Part shown: positions 1 through 8,832 of the stretch, one piece after another
Layout of the letters: every line of letters begins with the position of its first letter
Position numbering within the stretch: position 1 is the first letter of the stretch
From: Rudaea cellulosilytica DSM 22992
GTDB lineage: Bacteria; Pseudomonadota; Gammaproteobacteria; Xanthomonadales; Rhodanobacteraceae
Reading direction: 5' to 3'
DNA: 64,000 nt
Assembly (NCBI RefSeq): GCF_000378125.1
Contig: NZ_KB899244.1
Span: 286,867-350,866, forward strand
Made by a program: the position numbers and the translations under genes
The notes under the pieces: model-generated
What the model saw: the letters and a program-made list of their open reading frames with translations, nothing else
The model's database searches: none
What the model was told of the DNA's origin: nothing

Positions 1-107
1 ACGTGCATCTTGTCGACGCGGGAAATGTTGTCGACGCCCGCATTGGTGCGCGTATCGGACGCGAACACCATGCCGGCATCGAGCTTCATGGCAACACAGT
101 AGGTCAT
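1..107 (-). CDS. Anbu-type proteasome-like peptidase, N-terminal fragment (partial)
   Basis: Only the first 35 codons lie in the window; the gene continues past the left edge. The translation begins MTYCVAMKLDAGMVFASDTR and continues with TNAGVDNISRVDKM, the N-terminus expected of Anbu/COG3484 peptidases (bacterial proteasome beta-subunit homologues), in which the residue after the initiator Met is the Thr nucleophile. It is the third same-strand gene after an ATP-grasp and an alpha-E gene, which is the known Anbu operon context. No transglutaminase gene, often present in that operon, is visible here. The spacer from the alpha-E stop is 101 nt and there is no strong ribosome binding site. Start assigned from the family N-terminus. 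Confidence 0.85.
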   Translation of the reverse strand, partial: MTYCVAMKLDAGMVFASDTRTNAGVDNISRVDKMH

Positions 108-208
108 CGGCAGACGAATCGGGAAACCGGCTGCGAATTCTACCAGTGCGCGGTGCAACGCAGCGCAAGCGTGCTTGGCACAAGCCCGGATTGCGCACAC
201 GCCCCTGA

Positions 209-1198
209 TCAGGCTTGGCTCTGTTCCTGCGCCTGCTCGACGATTTCCGGGGTCAGCAGGAAGTGCCGGTTGACCTGCTGCCCGAGCGCGAACAGGCGCG
301 TCATCACGCGCTGCAGCCAGACTTCCATGCCCTGCGCGAGCACGTCGTCGATGCAGCCATAGCGCGTCTCCGCCATCAGCGCACCGGCTAGGCGCACGAC
401 CTCGTGATTGCCGGGCCCGGCGAGCGCAATCAGAGTCTTGTGCACGACCTCGGTGCAGGTAGCGAGCGAGCGCGGCGAATCATGATTGAGGATCATCAGC
501 TCGGCCACGCGCTCCGGTGAGATCGTCTCGCGATAGTGGCGGCGGTAGGTTTCCATCGCGGACAGTGCATGCAGCAGCGCGCTCCATTGGTAGTAACCGA
601 CCGCGGAGCGCGCATCGCCCGCCTCGGCGGTCGACGGCTCCGAATACTTCACGTCCATCAGGCGCACGCCCCAGTCGGCGCGCTCGAGGAAGGTGCCGAG
701 CTGCAGATAGTGGTAAGCGGCGTCGCGCCCCATCGTGCCGACGGTCATGCCGCGGAACGAGGCTGAGCGCGTCTTCACCCATTCGACGAAACGCGGCACG
801 CCCTCGTCCTCGAAGCGCTCGGCGCTGAGCTTGCGCATTTCCAGCCACGAGGTGTTGAGGTCCTCGTACATCTCCAGCGTGATCGCGCCGCGCTGCGCAC
901 GCGCCGACTCGCGCGCGGCGCGGATGCACGAGTAGATCGACGACGGATTGGTCGCATCGAGGCACAGGTAACGCAACACCTTTTGCGCGACGATCGGTCC
1001 GTTGATGCGCGAATATTCCTCCACCAGGCCGAGTGCGTCGAGTGCGCGCCGCCAGGTGCCGGCGTCGTGGCGCCAGGGGTCGAGGCGCTCCGGCAGCAGC
1101 GCGATGCGATGAGTCACGTCGATCAGGCGCGCGGTGTTCTCGGCGCGCTCGATGTGACGCGAGGTCCAGTACAGGTCGTTGGCGGTTCTGCACAGCAT
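209..1198 (-). CDS. alpha-E domain-containing protein
   Basis: A 329-residue protein covering a full alpha-E domain (mostly alpha-helical, COG2307). The N-terminus MLCRTANDLYWTSRHIERAE matches the conserved opening of the family. A TTG two codons upstream is possible, but ATG at 1198 aligns with homologues and has GAGG about 10 nt upstream. Alpha-E proteins are encoded next to circularly permuted ATP-grasp ligases and Anbu peptidases and have been proposed, from genome context, to act in peptide synthesis or tagging; the biochemical role is unknown. Follows the ATP-grasp gene after 148 nt containing a repeat element and precedes anbu. Confidence 0.9.
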   Translation of the reverse strand: MLCRTANDLYWTSRHIERAENTARLIDVTHRIALLPERLDPWRHDAGTWRRALDALGLVEEYSRINGPIVAQKVLRYLCLDATNPSSIYSCIRAARESARAQRGAITLEMYEDLNTSWLEMRKLSAERFEDEGVPRFVEWVKTRSASFRGMTVGTMGRDAAYHYLQLGTFLERADWGVRLMDVKYSEPSTAEAGDARSAVGYYQWSALLHALSAMETYRRHYRETISPERVAELMILNHDSPRSLATCTEVVHKTLIALAGPGNHEVVRLAGALMAETRYGCIDDVLAQGMEVWLQRVMTRLFALGQQVNRHFLLTPEIVEQAQEQSQA

Positions 1199-1202
1199 GA
1201 TC

Positions 1203-1347
1203 AAAGTGCCTCGGAAAATCGTCGTGAGCGAAGGCAGTTTGCGTTTCGCCTGAGCGCAGGACGCGGAGTGTACAAATCAGTACATGAGCATTCCGAGCAC
1301 CGCCGGAACGCAAAATGCCGAGCGCAGCAGATTTTCTGAGGCACTTT
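1203..1347. repeat. intergenic repeat with 18-bp terminal inverted arms (copy 1)
   Basis: Arms at 1203-1220 and 1330-1347 are inverted repeats with one mismatch in 18 (AAAGTGCCTC... / ...GAGGCACTTT). The interior, about 1231-1318, contains GGAGTGTACAAATCAGTACA and ATTCCGAGCACCGCCG, and shares its order and most bases with a second copy at 34042-34130 beside sdhB. The left arm overlaps the ribosome-binding region of the alpha-E gene and the right arm touches the ATP-grasp stop codon. Could be a mobile palindromic unit or an mRNA processing/attenuation structure. Confidence 0.7.
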
Positions 1348-2759
1348 CAGCCCTCCAGAACCCAAGTGTCCTTGGTGCCGCCGCCCTGCGAGGAATTGAC
1401 GACGAGCGAGCCTTCGGCCAGCGCCACGCGGGTCAGGCCGCCGGGCACGATGTGGATCTCCTTGCCGCTGAGCACATAGGGGCGAAAATCCACGTGCCGC
1501 GGCGCGAGCCCGCTGGCCACGTAGGTCGGGCACGACGACAGCGCCAGCGTCGGCTGGGCGATGTACTTGGCCGGCTCGGCGAGGATACGTTCGCGGAACT
1601 CGGCAATCTGTTCCTTCGTCGACGCCGGCCCGACCAGCATGCCGTAGCCGCCGGCGCCGTGCACTTCCTTGACGACGAGCTCGGGCAGATGGTCGAGCGC
1701 GTAGGCGAGATCGTCGGCATCGCGCAATTTATACGTTTGTACATTGTATAAAATGGGCTCTTCACCGAGGTAGAAGCGGATCATGTCGGGCACGTACGGG
1801 TACACAGACTTGTCGTCGGCAATGCCCGCGCCGATCGCGTTCGCGAGCGTCACGCGACCGGCCTTGTAGGCAGCGAAGATACCCGGTACGCCGAGCATCG
1901 AGTCCGGGTTGAACACGGTCGGATCGAGGAAGTCGTCGTTGATTCGGCGATAGATCACATGCACGCGCTGCGGGCCCTGCGTGGTACGCATGTAGACGGT
2001 GTCGTCGCGCACGAACAGGTCCTGGCCTTCGACGAGTTCGACGCCCATCTGCTGGGCGAGGAAGGCGTGCTCGAAATACGCCGAGTTGTGGAAACCCGGC
2101 GTGAGCACGGCCACGGCCGGCTCGTCCACGCCCTCGGGCGCGACCGAACGCAGCACGTCGTGCAAACGGTCGGGATAGTGCTCGACGGGCGCAACCGCAT
2201 GCATCGCGAACAATTCAGGAAACAGGCGCATCATCATGCGCCGGTTCTCGATCATGTAGGACACGCCCGAGGGCACGCGCAGGTTGTCCTCGAGCACGTA
2301 GTACTCGCCCGCGCCCGCGCGCACGATATCGACGCCGGAGATATGCGAGTAGATGCCGCCGGGCACGTCCATGCCGCGCATCACCGGCTTGTACTCGGCA
2401 TTGTTGAGAATGAGATCGCTCGGCACCTTGCCCGCGGCGAGAATTTCCTGGTCGTGGTAGACGTCGTGCAGGAACAGGTTCAGCGCCTTGACGCGCTGGC
2501 GAAGGCCGGCGTCGAGCATCTTCCATTCATCGCGCGGGATGATGCGTGGCACGATGTCGAACGGGATCAGGCGCTCGGCGCCTTCCTTCTCGCCATACAC
2601 GGCAAACGTGATGCCGACGCGATGGAACAGCACTTCGGCTTCGCGTCGCTTCTGTTCGAGCCGTTCCTGCGGCGTGGCCTTCAACCAGCGGTCGAAACCA
2701 CCGTAATGCGGTCGCGCCGCGCCTCCCATATCGAGCATTTCGTCGTAGCTGACCGGCAT
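1347..2759 (-). CDS. circularly permuted type 2 ATP-grasp protein
   Basis: A 470-residue protein with the circularly permuted ATP-grasp signature: MPVSYDEMLD start, GVDIVRAGAGEYYVLEDNLR and PSGVSYMIENRRMM in the first half, NDDFLDPTVF in the middle, and VVKEVHGAGGYGMLVGP near residue 370 as a nucleotide/Mg-binding segment. Family members are thought to form amide bonds (peptide ligase or glutathionylspermidine-synthase-like), but the substrate is unknown. First gene of the Anbu-type operon. An upstream in-frame start at 2843 would add 28 residues of non-conserved sequence, so the MPVSYDEM start was chosen; its ribosome binding site is weak. Confidence 0.9.
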   Translation of the reverse strand: MPVSYDEMLDMGGAARPHYGGFDRWLKATPQERLEQKRREAEVLFHRVGITFAVYGEKEGAERLIPFDIVPRIIPRDEWKMLDAGLRQRVKALNLFLHDVYHDQEILAAGKVPSDLILNNAEYKPVMRGMDVPGGIYSHISGVDIVRAGAGEYYVLEDNLRVPSGVSYMIENRRMMMRLFPELFAMHAVAPVEHYPDRLHDVLRSVAPEGVDEPAVAVLTPGFHNSAYFEHAFLAQQMGVELVEGQDLFVRDDTVYMRTTQGPQRVHVIYRRINDDFLDPTVFNPDSMLGVPGIFAAYKAGRVTLANAIGAGIADDKSVYPYVPDMIRFYLGEEPILYNVQTYKLRDADDLAYALDHLPELVVKEVHGAGGYGMLVGPASTKEQIAEFRERILAEPAKYIAQPTLALSSCPTYVASGLAPRHVDFRPYVLSGKEIHIVPGGLTRVALAEGSLVVNSSQGGGTKDTWVLEG

Positions 2760-2924
2760 GCGTTTGCCTGCTGTGCGGGGTAGCCGCGCACTCCGTTTCG
2801 CAACATCCGAATAAGGAGAACGTCGGTTACCGCACTGCAACAAACTATTTGCCGTTCGTCAAGCGGGCAAACGCAAAATCGGTGTAGCGCGCACTCTGCC
2901 TGCAGCACGCGGCCGAAGCGACGA

Positions 2925-3584
2925 CTATTCGTCGCCGCGAATCTCGGCCGCCGCGCGCTTGAGGATGTCGGCGATGCGCTTGGCTTCCTTGGTCCCCGCG
3001 TGGCGCTTGTCGCGCAGTGCGGCTTTGAGTTCGCGGCGCGCGAGCCAAGCATCGCGCCAGATGCCGCCTCGCGGGTCTTCGTCGTCGGCCGCGGAGAAGA
3101 TCTCGCGCACGCGACCCATCTTCGCGCCGATGCGCGCGAGCTGGTCGAGCATCGCCTCGGCCGCCTCGCGATGCTCTTCCAGGTATTTGCGACCCGTGTC
3201 GGTCATCGAATACAGCTTCTTCGCACCTTCGGCAGCGACACTGGCGTAGCCAACTTCCTCGAGCCAGGTCAACGCCGGATAGACCATGCCCGGGCTCGGC
3301 GCATAGAAGCCGCCCGAGCGCTCCTCGAGCGCCTTGATCAACTCGTAGCCGTGACTCGGCTGTTCGGCGAGCAGCGCAAGCAGCACGAGCTGCAGTTCGC
3401 CCGAAGCAAGCTTGCGTCCCATGCGGAAATCGCCGCTGCCGAAACCGTGGCCGCCGAAAAAACCGCCGCCAAAAGCGCCGAACCCGTGCCGGCCGCGCCC
3501 GCGGCCGATGCACATCGCTTCGCCGATGCCATCAGCTAAACGATGCAGGCGGTCGTGCAGGCCGTTGTGGAAATGTGAATGCAT
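2925..3584 (-). CDS. PadR family transcriptional regulator
   Basis: A 219-residue regulator with a glycine/histidine/phenylalanine-rich N-terminal extension (residues 25-56) followed by the PadR winged helix: LVLLALLAEQPSHGYELIKA, then SPGMVYPALTWLEEVG, and a helical C-terminal dimerisation region. PadR proteins usually repress efflux or stress genes and release DNA on ligand binding. The divergent neighbour is a DHA2 multidrug transporter and a near-perfect palindrome lies between them, so it probably represses itself and that transporter. AGGAGA about 6 nt upstream of ATG 3584 fixes the start. Confidence 0.92.
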   Translation of the reverse strand: MHSHFHNGLHDRLHRLADGIGEAMCIGRGRGRHGFGAFGGGFFGGHGFGSGDFRMGRKLASGELQLVLLALLAEQPSHGYELIKALEERSGGFYAPSPGMVYPALTWLEEVGYASVAAEGAKKLYSMTDTGRKYLEEHREAAEAMLDQLARIGAKMGRVREIFSAADDEDPRGGIWRDAWLARRELKAALRDKRHAGTKEAKRIADILKRAAAEIRGDE

Positions 3585-3598
3585 GGCACTCTCCTATT

Positions 3599-3622
3599 TA
3601 TCGTTAGTTGTATCTTACGATA
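3599..3622. promoter_or_regulatory. candidate PadR operator
   Basis: Inverted repeat TATCGTTAG (3599-3607) and CTTACGATA (3614-3622) with a 6-bp spacer; 8 of 9 arm positions pair. It lies just upstream of the padR ribosome binding site, in the AT-rich divergent region with the DHA2 transporter. Position and symmetry suit a PadR dimer site. Assignment to this regulator is inference. Confidence 0.5.
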
Positions 3623-3683
3623 TATTTTTTCGATGTCAATAAACCTAAGACGAGAGCATGGCCATGCCCTGCCGTGCGACAAT

Positions 3684-5117
3684 ATGGCGGTCATGGATTC
3701 CCCCAATCCGCCTGAGGCTGGGACCTCCCCCGCCGATACCGTCGTCGCGCTCGACGCCCGCGCCAAGCGTAGCCTGCTCTGGCTGATCGCCTCCTCGTTC
3801 TTCATGCAAATGCTCGACTCGACGATCGTCAACACGGCGGCGCCGAGCATCGCCGCCGCGCTGGCCGTGTCGCCGCTGTCGATCAAGACCGCCCTGATCA
3901 GCTACACATTGAGCCTCGCCGTCTTCATTCCGCTGAGCTCGTGGCTCGCCGACCGCTTCGGCACGCGTCGCGTTTTCTGGGCGGCGATCGCGATCTTCAC
4001 CGCCAGCTCGCTCGCCTGCGGACTCGCGCAGAACCTGACCATGCTCGTTGCCTCGCGCATCGTGCAGGGCTTCGGCGGGGCGATGATGATGCCGGTCGGG
4101 CGCCTGGCGATCCTGCGCAGCTTCAGCAAAGCCGAATTCGTCAGCGCGATGGCGTTCGCGACGATTCCAGGCTTGATCGGCCCGGCGATCGGGCCGTTCC
4201 TCGGCGGCGTGTTCTCGACCTGGCTGTCCTGGCGCATGATCTTCCTCGTCAACCTGCCGTTCGGTCTCGTCGGCTTGTGGATGACGCGCAGGCATATGCC
4301 CGACTACCGTGCGTCTTCGACCACACCGCTCGATCTCACCGGCTTCGCCCTCTTCGGCCTCGGCGTCGGTGGCCTGTCGTGGGGGCTGGAACAGGTGGTC
4401 GAGGGACAATACGTGCGGACCTTGCTGATCGGCGCGCCGGCAATCGCACTGCTCGTCGTCTATGCCTGGCGCAGCCTGCGCATTGCGCATCCGATCGTCG
4501 ATCTGCATCTGTTGCGCATAGCGAGTTTCCGTATCGGCATCAACGGCAGCTTCACCACGCGGCTCGGCGTCGGCGGCATCTACTTCCTGCTTACCCTCTT
4601 GTTCCAGGTCGGATTCGGCTATTCGCCGGTCATGGCCGGCCTGCTGCAGACGCCACAGGCGATCGCCATGCTGTCGACCCGTTTCTTCGTCGCCTCGATC
4701 ATCCGCCACCTGGGCTACCGGCGCGTATTGGTCGTCAACACCGCCCTCGCCGGCCTGATGATTCTCTCGTTCGCAACCTTCGATGCGAATACGCCGATCT
4801 GGCGCCTGTGCACGCAGGTGTTTCTGTTCGGCATGGTCATGTCGATCCAGTACACCGCGGTCAACACGCTCGGCTTCGTCGACCTCGTGCCCGCGCAGGC
4901 GAGCATGGGCTCGTCGATGTCGAGCACGGCGCAAAATCTTTCGATCAGCTTTGGCGTCGCTTTCGGCTCACTGCTGATGGCGGCGTTCCTGCCCGTCGGC
5001 GCCGGGAGCGGAGAATCCTACATCGGCGCATTTCACGCGACGGTGATCATCCTCGGCATCGTTACGATACTGTCGTCGGCGGTGTTCTATCGCTTACCGC
5101 GTGCTGCTGCGGCATGA
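3684..5117 (+). CDS. DHA2-family MFS multidrug transporter
   Basis: A 477-residue major facilitator protein with many membrane segments. Family marks include MQMLDSTIVNTAAPSIAAAL in TM1, a loop-2 motif WLADRFGTRRVF, and the motif-C region FATIPGLIGPAIGPFLGGVF in TM5. These fit drug:H+ antiporters of the DHA2 (EmrB-like) group acting in the inner membrane; the substrate cannot be predicted. Divergent from padR with a shared AT-rich promoter region, so probably PadR-controlled. ATG 3684 or ATG 3693 (MDSPNPP) are both possible; no clear ribosome binding site separates them. An ATG at 3579 would place the start across the operator and is unlikely. Confidence 0.88.
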   Translation: MAVMDSPNPPEAGTSPADTVVALDARAKRSLLWLIASSFFMQMLDSTIVNTAAPSIAAALAVSPLSIKTALISYTLSLAVFIPLSSWLADRFGTRRVFWAAIAIFTASSLACGLAQNLTMLVASRIVQGFGGAMMMPVGRLAILRSFSKAEFVSAMAFATIPGLIGPAIGPFLGGVFSTWLSWRMIFLVNLPFGLVGLWMTRRHMPDYRASSTTPLDLTGFALFGLGVGGLSWGLEQVVEGQYVRTLLIGAPAIALLVVYAWRSLRIAHPIVDLHLLRIASFRIGINGSFTTRLGVGGIYFLLTLLFQVGFGYSPVMAGLLQTPQAIAMLSTRFFVASIIRHLGYRRVLVVNTALAGLMILSFATFDANTPIWRLCTQVFLFGMVMSIQYTAVNTLGFVDLVPAQASMGSSMSSTAQNLSISFGVAFGSLLMAAFLPVGAGSGESYIGAFHATVIILGIVTILSSAVFYRLPRAAAA

Positions 5118-5234
5118 GCGCCGTCAGAGTCTGGACGTCGGCAACGGTCAGTACCGAAAGGCGCGCAACACGACGACGGTCACGAGGCCCAGCCGCATCG
5201 ATCAATGGCGTCCAGACCGATCCACTGCGTAACC

Positions 5235-5501
5235 TCAGCGCAGTTGGCTGTCCTTGCTTCCGCGCCGGTTGTAGCCGCTGAACGCCGCTTCCGCCTTGTC
5301 GTGTTCCGATTGGCAGGCCACACACAGGCGCACGCCGGGCACAGCCTTGCGCCGTGCTTCGGGGATGGCCGCGCCACATTCCTCGCAGCGCTTCAGGCTC
5401 GCTCCGCGCGGCACGCGGCTGCGCGCACGCTTGACCGCGTCCGCGACCGTCGCATCGATCTGGTCTTGCACGGCGCCGTCGCCGGCCCACCCGGTAGCCA
5501 T
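5235..5501 (-). CDS. DksA/TraR family C4-type zinc finger protein (YbiI-like)
   Basis: An 88-residue protein that matches E. coli YbiI along its length: start MATGWAGDGAVQDQID, zinc ligands C39 and C42 (CEEC) and C60 and C63 (CVAC), and end SGYNRRGSKDSQLR. DksA-like zinc finger proteins bind RNA polymerase; YbiI itself has no clear role. AGGAGG in ATATCAGGAGGCATGATG lies 4 nt before the second ATG (5501) and 1 nt before the first, so the second is preferred and agrees with the family start. Convergent with the MFS transporter after 117 nt without features. Confidence 0.92.
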   Translation of the reverse strand: MATGWAGDGAVQDQIDATVADAVKRARSRVPRGASLKRCEECGAAIPEARRKAVPGVRLCVACQSEHDKAEAAFSGYNRRGSKDSQLR

Positions 5502-5593
5502 CATGCCTCCTGATATCCGCAAAAGCCCAACGGCAGAACAATTGCGGCGCTCGCGGCAAAACTCAACCGTCGTTGTTGCGCAGAGCGTGGTAC

Positions 5594-5848
5594 CTATTTT
5601 TCCTGCGCAGCCGCGTCGAGGAAATACGGTTCGACCTTGCCGCTGAATTTCAGCGTCATCGGCCGCCCGCGGCGGTCGAGCGCGCGCGGCACGGCCATGC
5701 GCACCCAGCCTTCACTGACGCAGTATTCCTCTACCGTGGTCTTTTCCTCGCCGTTGAAACGGATGCCGATGCCGCGCGTGAGGACGGCCTCGTCGTAGAA
5801 CTTGCTGCGCGGGTCATTGGAAAGGTGGTCGGGAGGCGTATCGCTCAT
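5594..5848 (-). CDS. DUF3297 family protein
   Basis: An 84-residue protein beginning MSDTPPDHLSNDPRSKFYDE with the core VLTRGIGIRFNGEEKTTVEE and KALDRRG-type segment (RALDRRGRPMTLKFSG), characteristic of the DUF3297 family, short single-domain proteins of unknown function common in proteobacteria. Start chosen from family conservation. It lies 19 nt downstream of the acyltransferase stop on the same strand and may be co-transcribed with it. Confidence 0.88.
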   Translation of the reverse strand: MSDTPPDHLSNDPRSKFYDEAVLTRGIGIRFNGEEKTTVEEYCVSEGWVRMAVPRALDRRGRPMTLKFSGKVEPYFLDAAAQEK

Positions 5849-5867
5849 GTGTGGAACCAATGCGGAA

Positions 5868-7355
5868 TCAGGATTGCGAATTGTAGTGCGCCAGCGTCGC
5901 CTGCGCATCGGCGGCGGCGATGTCTTGCTCCCAGTCTTCCATCAGCGTGATCAGCGCGATCTTTTCGAATTCGGCGGCGAAGCGGCGCACGATCGCGCCG
6001 GGATCGGCGACGCGCTTGCCGTCGGTGATCAAGCCGAAGTAGACGTGGCCGTGATAAGAAAGAATCGAGATGCCCATGCCGATCGAGCCGTTCTGCGGCA
6101 CCCAGAACATCAACTCGCGCATTTCACAACCGGCGAGATAGAGCGGCATCTGCGGCCCGGGCACGTTGGTCGCGACCGCGGTCGCCTTGCGCGAGAACAG
6201 TTCGAGCGCCAGGCGCTGGATCGCCGCGGGCGCCATGCCGACCGCGGACAACAAGCCGAATGTCAGCGCGGCCTGTTTGGACTTCTTCAGCTCGCCCATG
6301 TTCGCAGCGACGCGTTCGAGCCTGCGCAGCGGATTCGCCTCGCCGATCGGCAGATCGAGAAACACCAGGCCGAAATGGTTGCCGAGTTTCTTCGCGTGTT
6401 CGAGCGGGCGCAGGTTGACCGGCACCGTGGCGCGAATGGTCAGGCCATCGACGTCCTCGCCCTGCTCGCGCAGATAGCTGCGCAGCGCGCCCGCGGCGCT
6501 CGCGAGCAGCACGTCGTTGACCGTGCAGCCAAGCGCCTTGCCGACGACCTTGACCTCATCGAGCGGCATCGGCTCGGCCCAGGCGACACGCTTGGACTTG
6601 CCCAGTTCGCCCTTGAATGCGGTCGGTGGATCGTCGGACAAAGTCAGCGCAACCGCGAGTTCGCGCGCAATTTCACCACCCTCCTTCGCGATGAGCGCGG
6701 CAACCTCGGGATGGGCGAGTAGTTCGCTGCCCTTCTCCAGCGCCTTCTCGCCGAGTTCGAGTACCTTCGACAAACCCGCGCTCGCCGGCTGCAGGAGGCG
6801 CTGCAACACGCTACCCTGATCCTTCTTCAGCCAGACTTGCGCAAGTTCGGCATGTTTCTTTTCCTTCGGACTTGCATCGGTCAGCGACAACAGCACCTGC
6901 ACGAGCGCCATGCCGTCGGCGTAGCAGTGGTGGATGCGCGCGATCAGGACGCTGCCGGCGCGCTTGCCGTCAGGCGCATAGTTGTCGATCAGATGGAATT
7001 GCCACAGCGGCCGCGCGTGATTGAGCGGGGATGACGCGAGATCGCTGACGAATTCCTCGAGCGCGGGTTTGTCGGCTTTGCCGGGCAGCGCGACGAGGCG
7101 CACGTGCCAGTCGAGGTCGAGATCGCGATCGGTTTCCCAATACGCCGCGCTGGCCGCATCGACGGCTTTCTGCTGAAAGCGCTTGTAAGCGAGCCAGCGC
7201 TGCGCGATCAGCGCCTTCAATTTGCCGAGACCCATGCGCTCGGTGAAGATCATCACGCCGGTGATCATCATCAGGTTGGTCGGGCTTTCCATGCGCAGCC
7301 ACGCCGTATCGACCTTGGACATGGCTTCCCGCGTCTCGCGCAACACTGCCGGCAT
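5868..7355 (-). CDS. WS/DGAT/MGAT-type acyltransferase
   Basis: A 495-residue acyltransferase of the wax ester synthase/diacylglycerol acyltransferase family, which moves fatty acyl groups from acyl-CoA to alcohols or diacylglycerol for storage lipid. The catalytic HHxxxDG motif is present as HHCYADG (H142, H143, D147). Also seen are PLWQFHLIDNY before it and TNVPGPQMPLYLAGC near the C-terminus, typical of the family. ATG 7355 has GGGGAG 6 nt upstream; an internal ATG at 7322 (MSKVDTAW) is also where many homologues start. Divergent from the antiporter gene. Confidence 0.9.
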   Translation of the reverse strand: MPAVLRETREAMSKVDTAWLRMESPTNLMMITGVMIFTERMGLGKLKALIAQRWLAYKRFQQKAVDAASAAYWETDRDLDLDWHVRLVALPGKADKPALEEFVSDLASSPLNHARPLWQFHLIDNYAPDGKRAGSVLIARIHHCYADGMALVQVLLSLTDASPKEKKHAELAQVWLKKDQGSVLQRLLQPASAGLSKVLELGEKALEKGSELLAHPEVAALIAKEGGEIARELAVALTLSDDPPTAFKGELGKSKRVAWAEPMPLDEVKVVGKALGCTVNDVLLASAAGALRSYLREQGEDVDGLTIRATVPVNLRPLEHAKKLGNHFGLVFLDLPIGEANPLRRLERVAANMGELKKSKQAALTFGLLSAVGMAPAAIQRLALELFSRKATAVATNVPGPQMPLYLAGCEMRELMFWVPQNGSIGMGISILSYHGHVYFGLITDGKRVADPGAIVRRFAAEFEKIALITLMEDWEQDIAAADAQATLAHYNSQS

Positions 7356-7480
7356 CGCCGCTCCCCATGCATTTTTGTTTGCGTCCGTGCGAGCTAGATC
7401 AACAAGCGGGCTTCCTGCCCGCACTCTTCAATAATATTCTCCGCCTAGCATCCGGCCTCGCCGGGGAAAAGGCAACCGCA

Positions 7481-8632
7481 ATGCAGCACAGCCACGACAT
7501 CCTGCTCAGCCTGTTCGTCATCTTCGTCGCGGCACAAATCGGCGGTTTTCTGGCACGCGCCATCAAACTGCCCAGCGTGGTCGGCGAAATCGTCGCCGGC
7601 TGCGTGATCGGGCCGTCGGCGCTCGGCTGGATCGCACCGTCCGAGCCGCTCGAAGTCTTGTCCGAAATCGGCGTCGTGTTGCTGTTGTTCGCGGTCGGCC
7701 TGGAAACGCGCATCGAGGAAATGAAACGGGTCGGCCACAGCGCGTTCCTGGTCGGACTGTTGGGCGTGATCGTGCCGTTCCTGCTCGGCTCGCTATGGGC
7801 GCATGGCGCGGGCTACGATTGGGCGAAATCCCTGTTCATCGCCGCGGCCTTTGTCGCCACTTCCGCCGGCATCACCGCACGCGTACTGCAGGAACTCGGC
7901 GTGCTCCAGCGCGAGGAATCGCGCGTGATCCTCGGCGCCGCGGTCATCGACGACATCCTCGCGATGCTGCTGCTCGGCATCGTCACCGCACTGCAAGCCG
8001 GCGAAAACGTGCATATCGGCAAGCTCGCGATCGTGCTGGCCGAGGCGATCGGTTTCGTCGTCGTGATCGGCCTGTTCGGCACGCGCCTCGCGCGGCGTTC
8101 GGCGGCGAGGCTCGGCACGCGCGAGATCGATCTGCTGCCTGCGGCGCTGGCGCTGTGCGTGGGTCTCGCGTTCCTGTCGACACAATTCGGCTTGGCCGCG
8201 ATCATCGGCGCCTTCCTCGCCGGCATGGTTGCCTCGGAGACGCCCCAGCACCGGAAACTCGAACACGATACCAAGCCGCTGCTGATGCTGATGACGCCAT
8301 TCTTCTTCGTCCTGACCGGCGCCAAGATCGAGCTCGCGCAGCTCGCATCCACCGACGCCTTGCTGACGCTTGCGCTGATCACGTTGATCGCACTCGTCTC
8401 GAAACTGGTCGGCGGCGGCCTCGGCGCACTCGCGCTCGGCAAGCGCAGCGCGCTGATCGTCGGCGTCGGCATGATGCCACGCGGCGAAGTCGGCGTCGTG
8501 ATCGCCAGCCTCGGCCTCGCCGCCGGCGTGTTTTCGCCGCACATTTACGCGCTGATCGTCGCGATGTCGCTCATAACTTCGATCGTCACGCCACCGCTGC
8601 TGGCGTTGCTGCTGAAGAACGAAAAAACCTGA
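7481..8632 (+). CDS. CPA2-family cation:proton antiporter
   Basis: A 383-residue integral membrane protein of the Na+/H+ exchanger (KefB/CPA2) family. About 12 hydrophobic segments, with conserved LPSVVGEIVAGCVIGPSALG in the second, GAAVIDDILAMLLLGIV (the DD ion-binding pair) in the middle, and MMPRGEVGVVIASLGLAAG near the end. It lacks a C-terminal TrkA-N/RCK regulatory domain, so it is an exchanger-only form. ATG 7481 follows GGGGAAAAGG; the upstream sequence is intergenic between this gene and the divergent acyltransferase. Confidence 0.9.
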   Translation: MQHSHDILLSLFVIFVAAQIGGFLARAIKLPSVVGEIVAGCVIGPSALGWIAPSEPLEVLSEIGVVLLLFAVGLETRIEEMKRVGHSAFLVGLLGVIVPFLLGSLWAHGAGYDWAKSLFIAAAFVATSAGITARVLQELGVLQREESRVILGAAVIDDILAMLLLGIVTALQAGENVHIGKLAIVLAEAIGFVVVIGLFGTRLARRSAARLGTREIDLLPAALALCVGLAFLSTQFGLAAIIGAFLAGMVASETPQHRKLEHDTKPLLMLMTPFFFVLTGAKIELAQLASTDALLTLALITLIALVSKLVGGGLGALALGKRSALIVGVGMMPRGEVGVVIASLGLAAGVFSPHIYALIVAMSLITSIVTPPLLALLLKNEKT

Positions 8633-8832
8633 GTGCGATTCTATCCGGATGTCGAATTGGATTGACGCAATGCAAGCGCAGGTAACGAACGGGCAATTTG
8701 CTGTGCCCGCTCCACTGCATATGTTTGTCCATCATGCTGCTCAGCGACTTGCCTGCGGGGGCGGACGCACCGTTGGCCTTCGGAATCGCTTCGAACCTTT
8801 CCTGCCCGGAAACAGCCCGCGTCCGGCGCCCC

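Noticed and set aside
3645..4934. 429-codon minus-strand open frame
   Set aside because: Antisense to the DHA2 transporter; no recognisable domain.
8633..8832. Small open frames between the antiporter and Pr6Pr genes
   Set aside because: No ribosome binding sites, no conservation marks, typical high-GC spurious frames.
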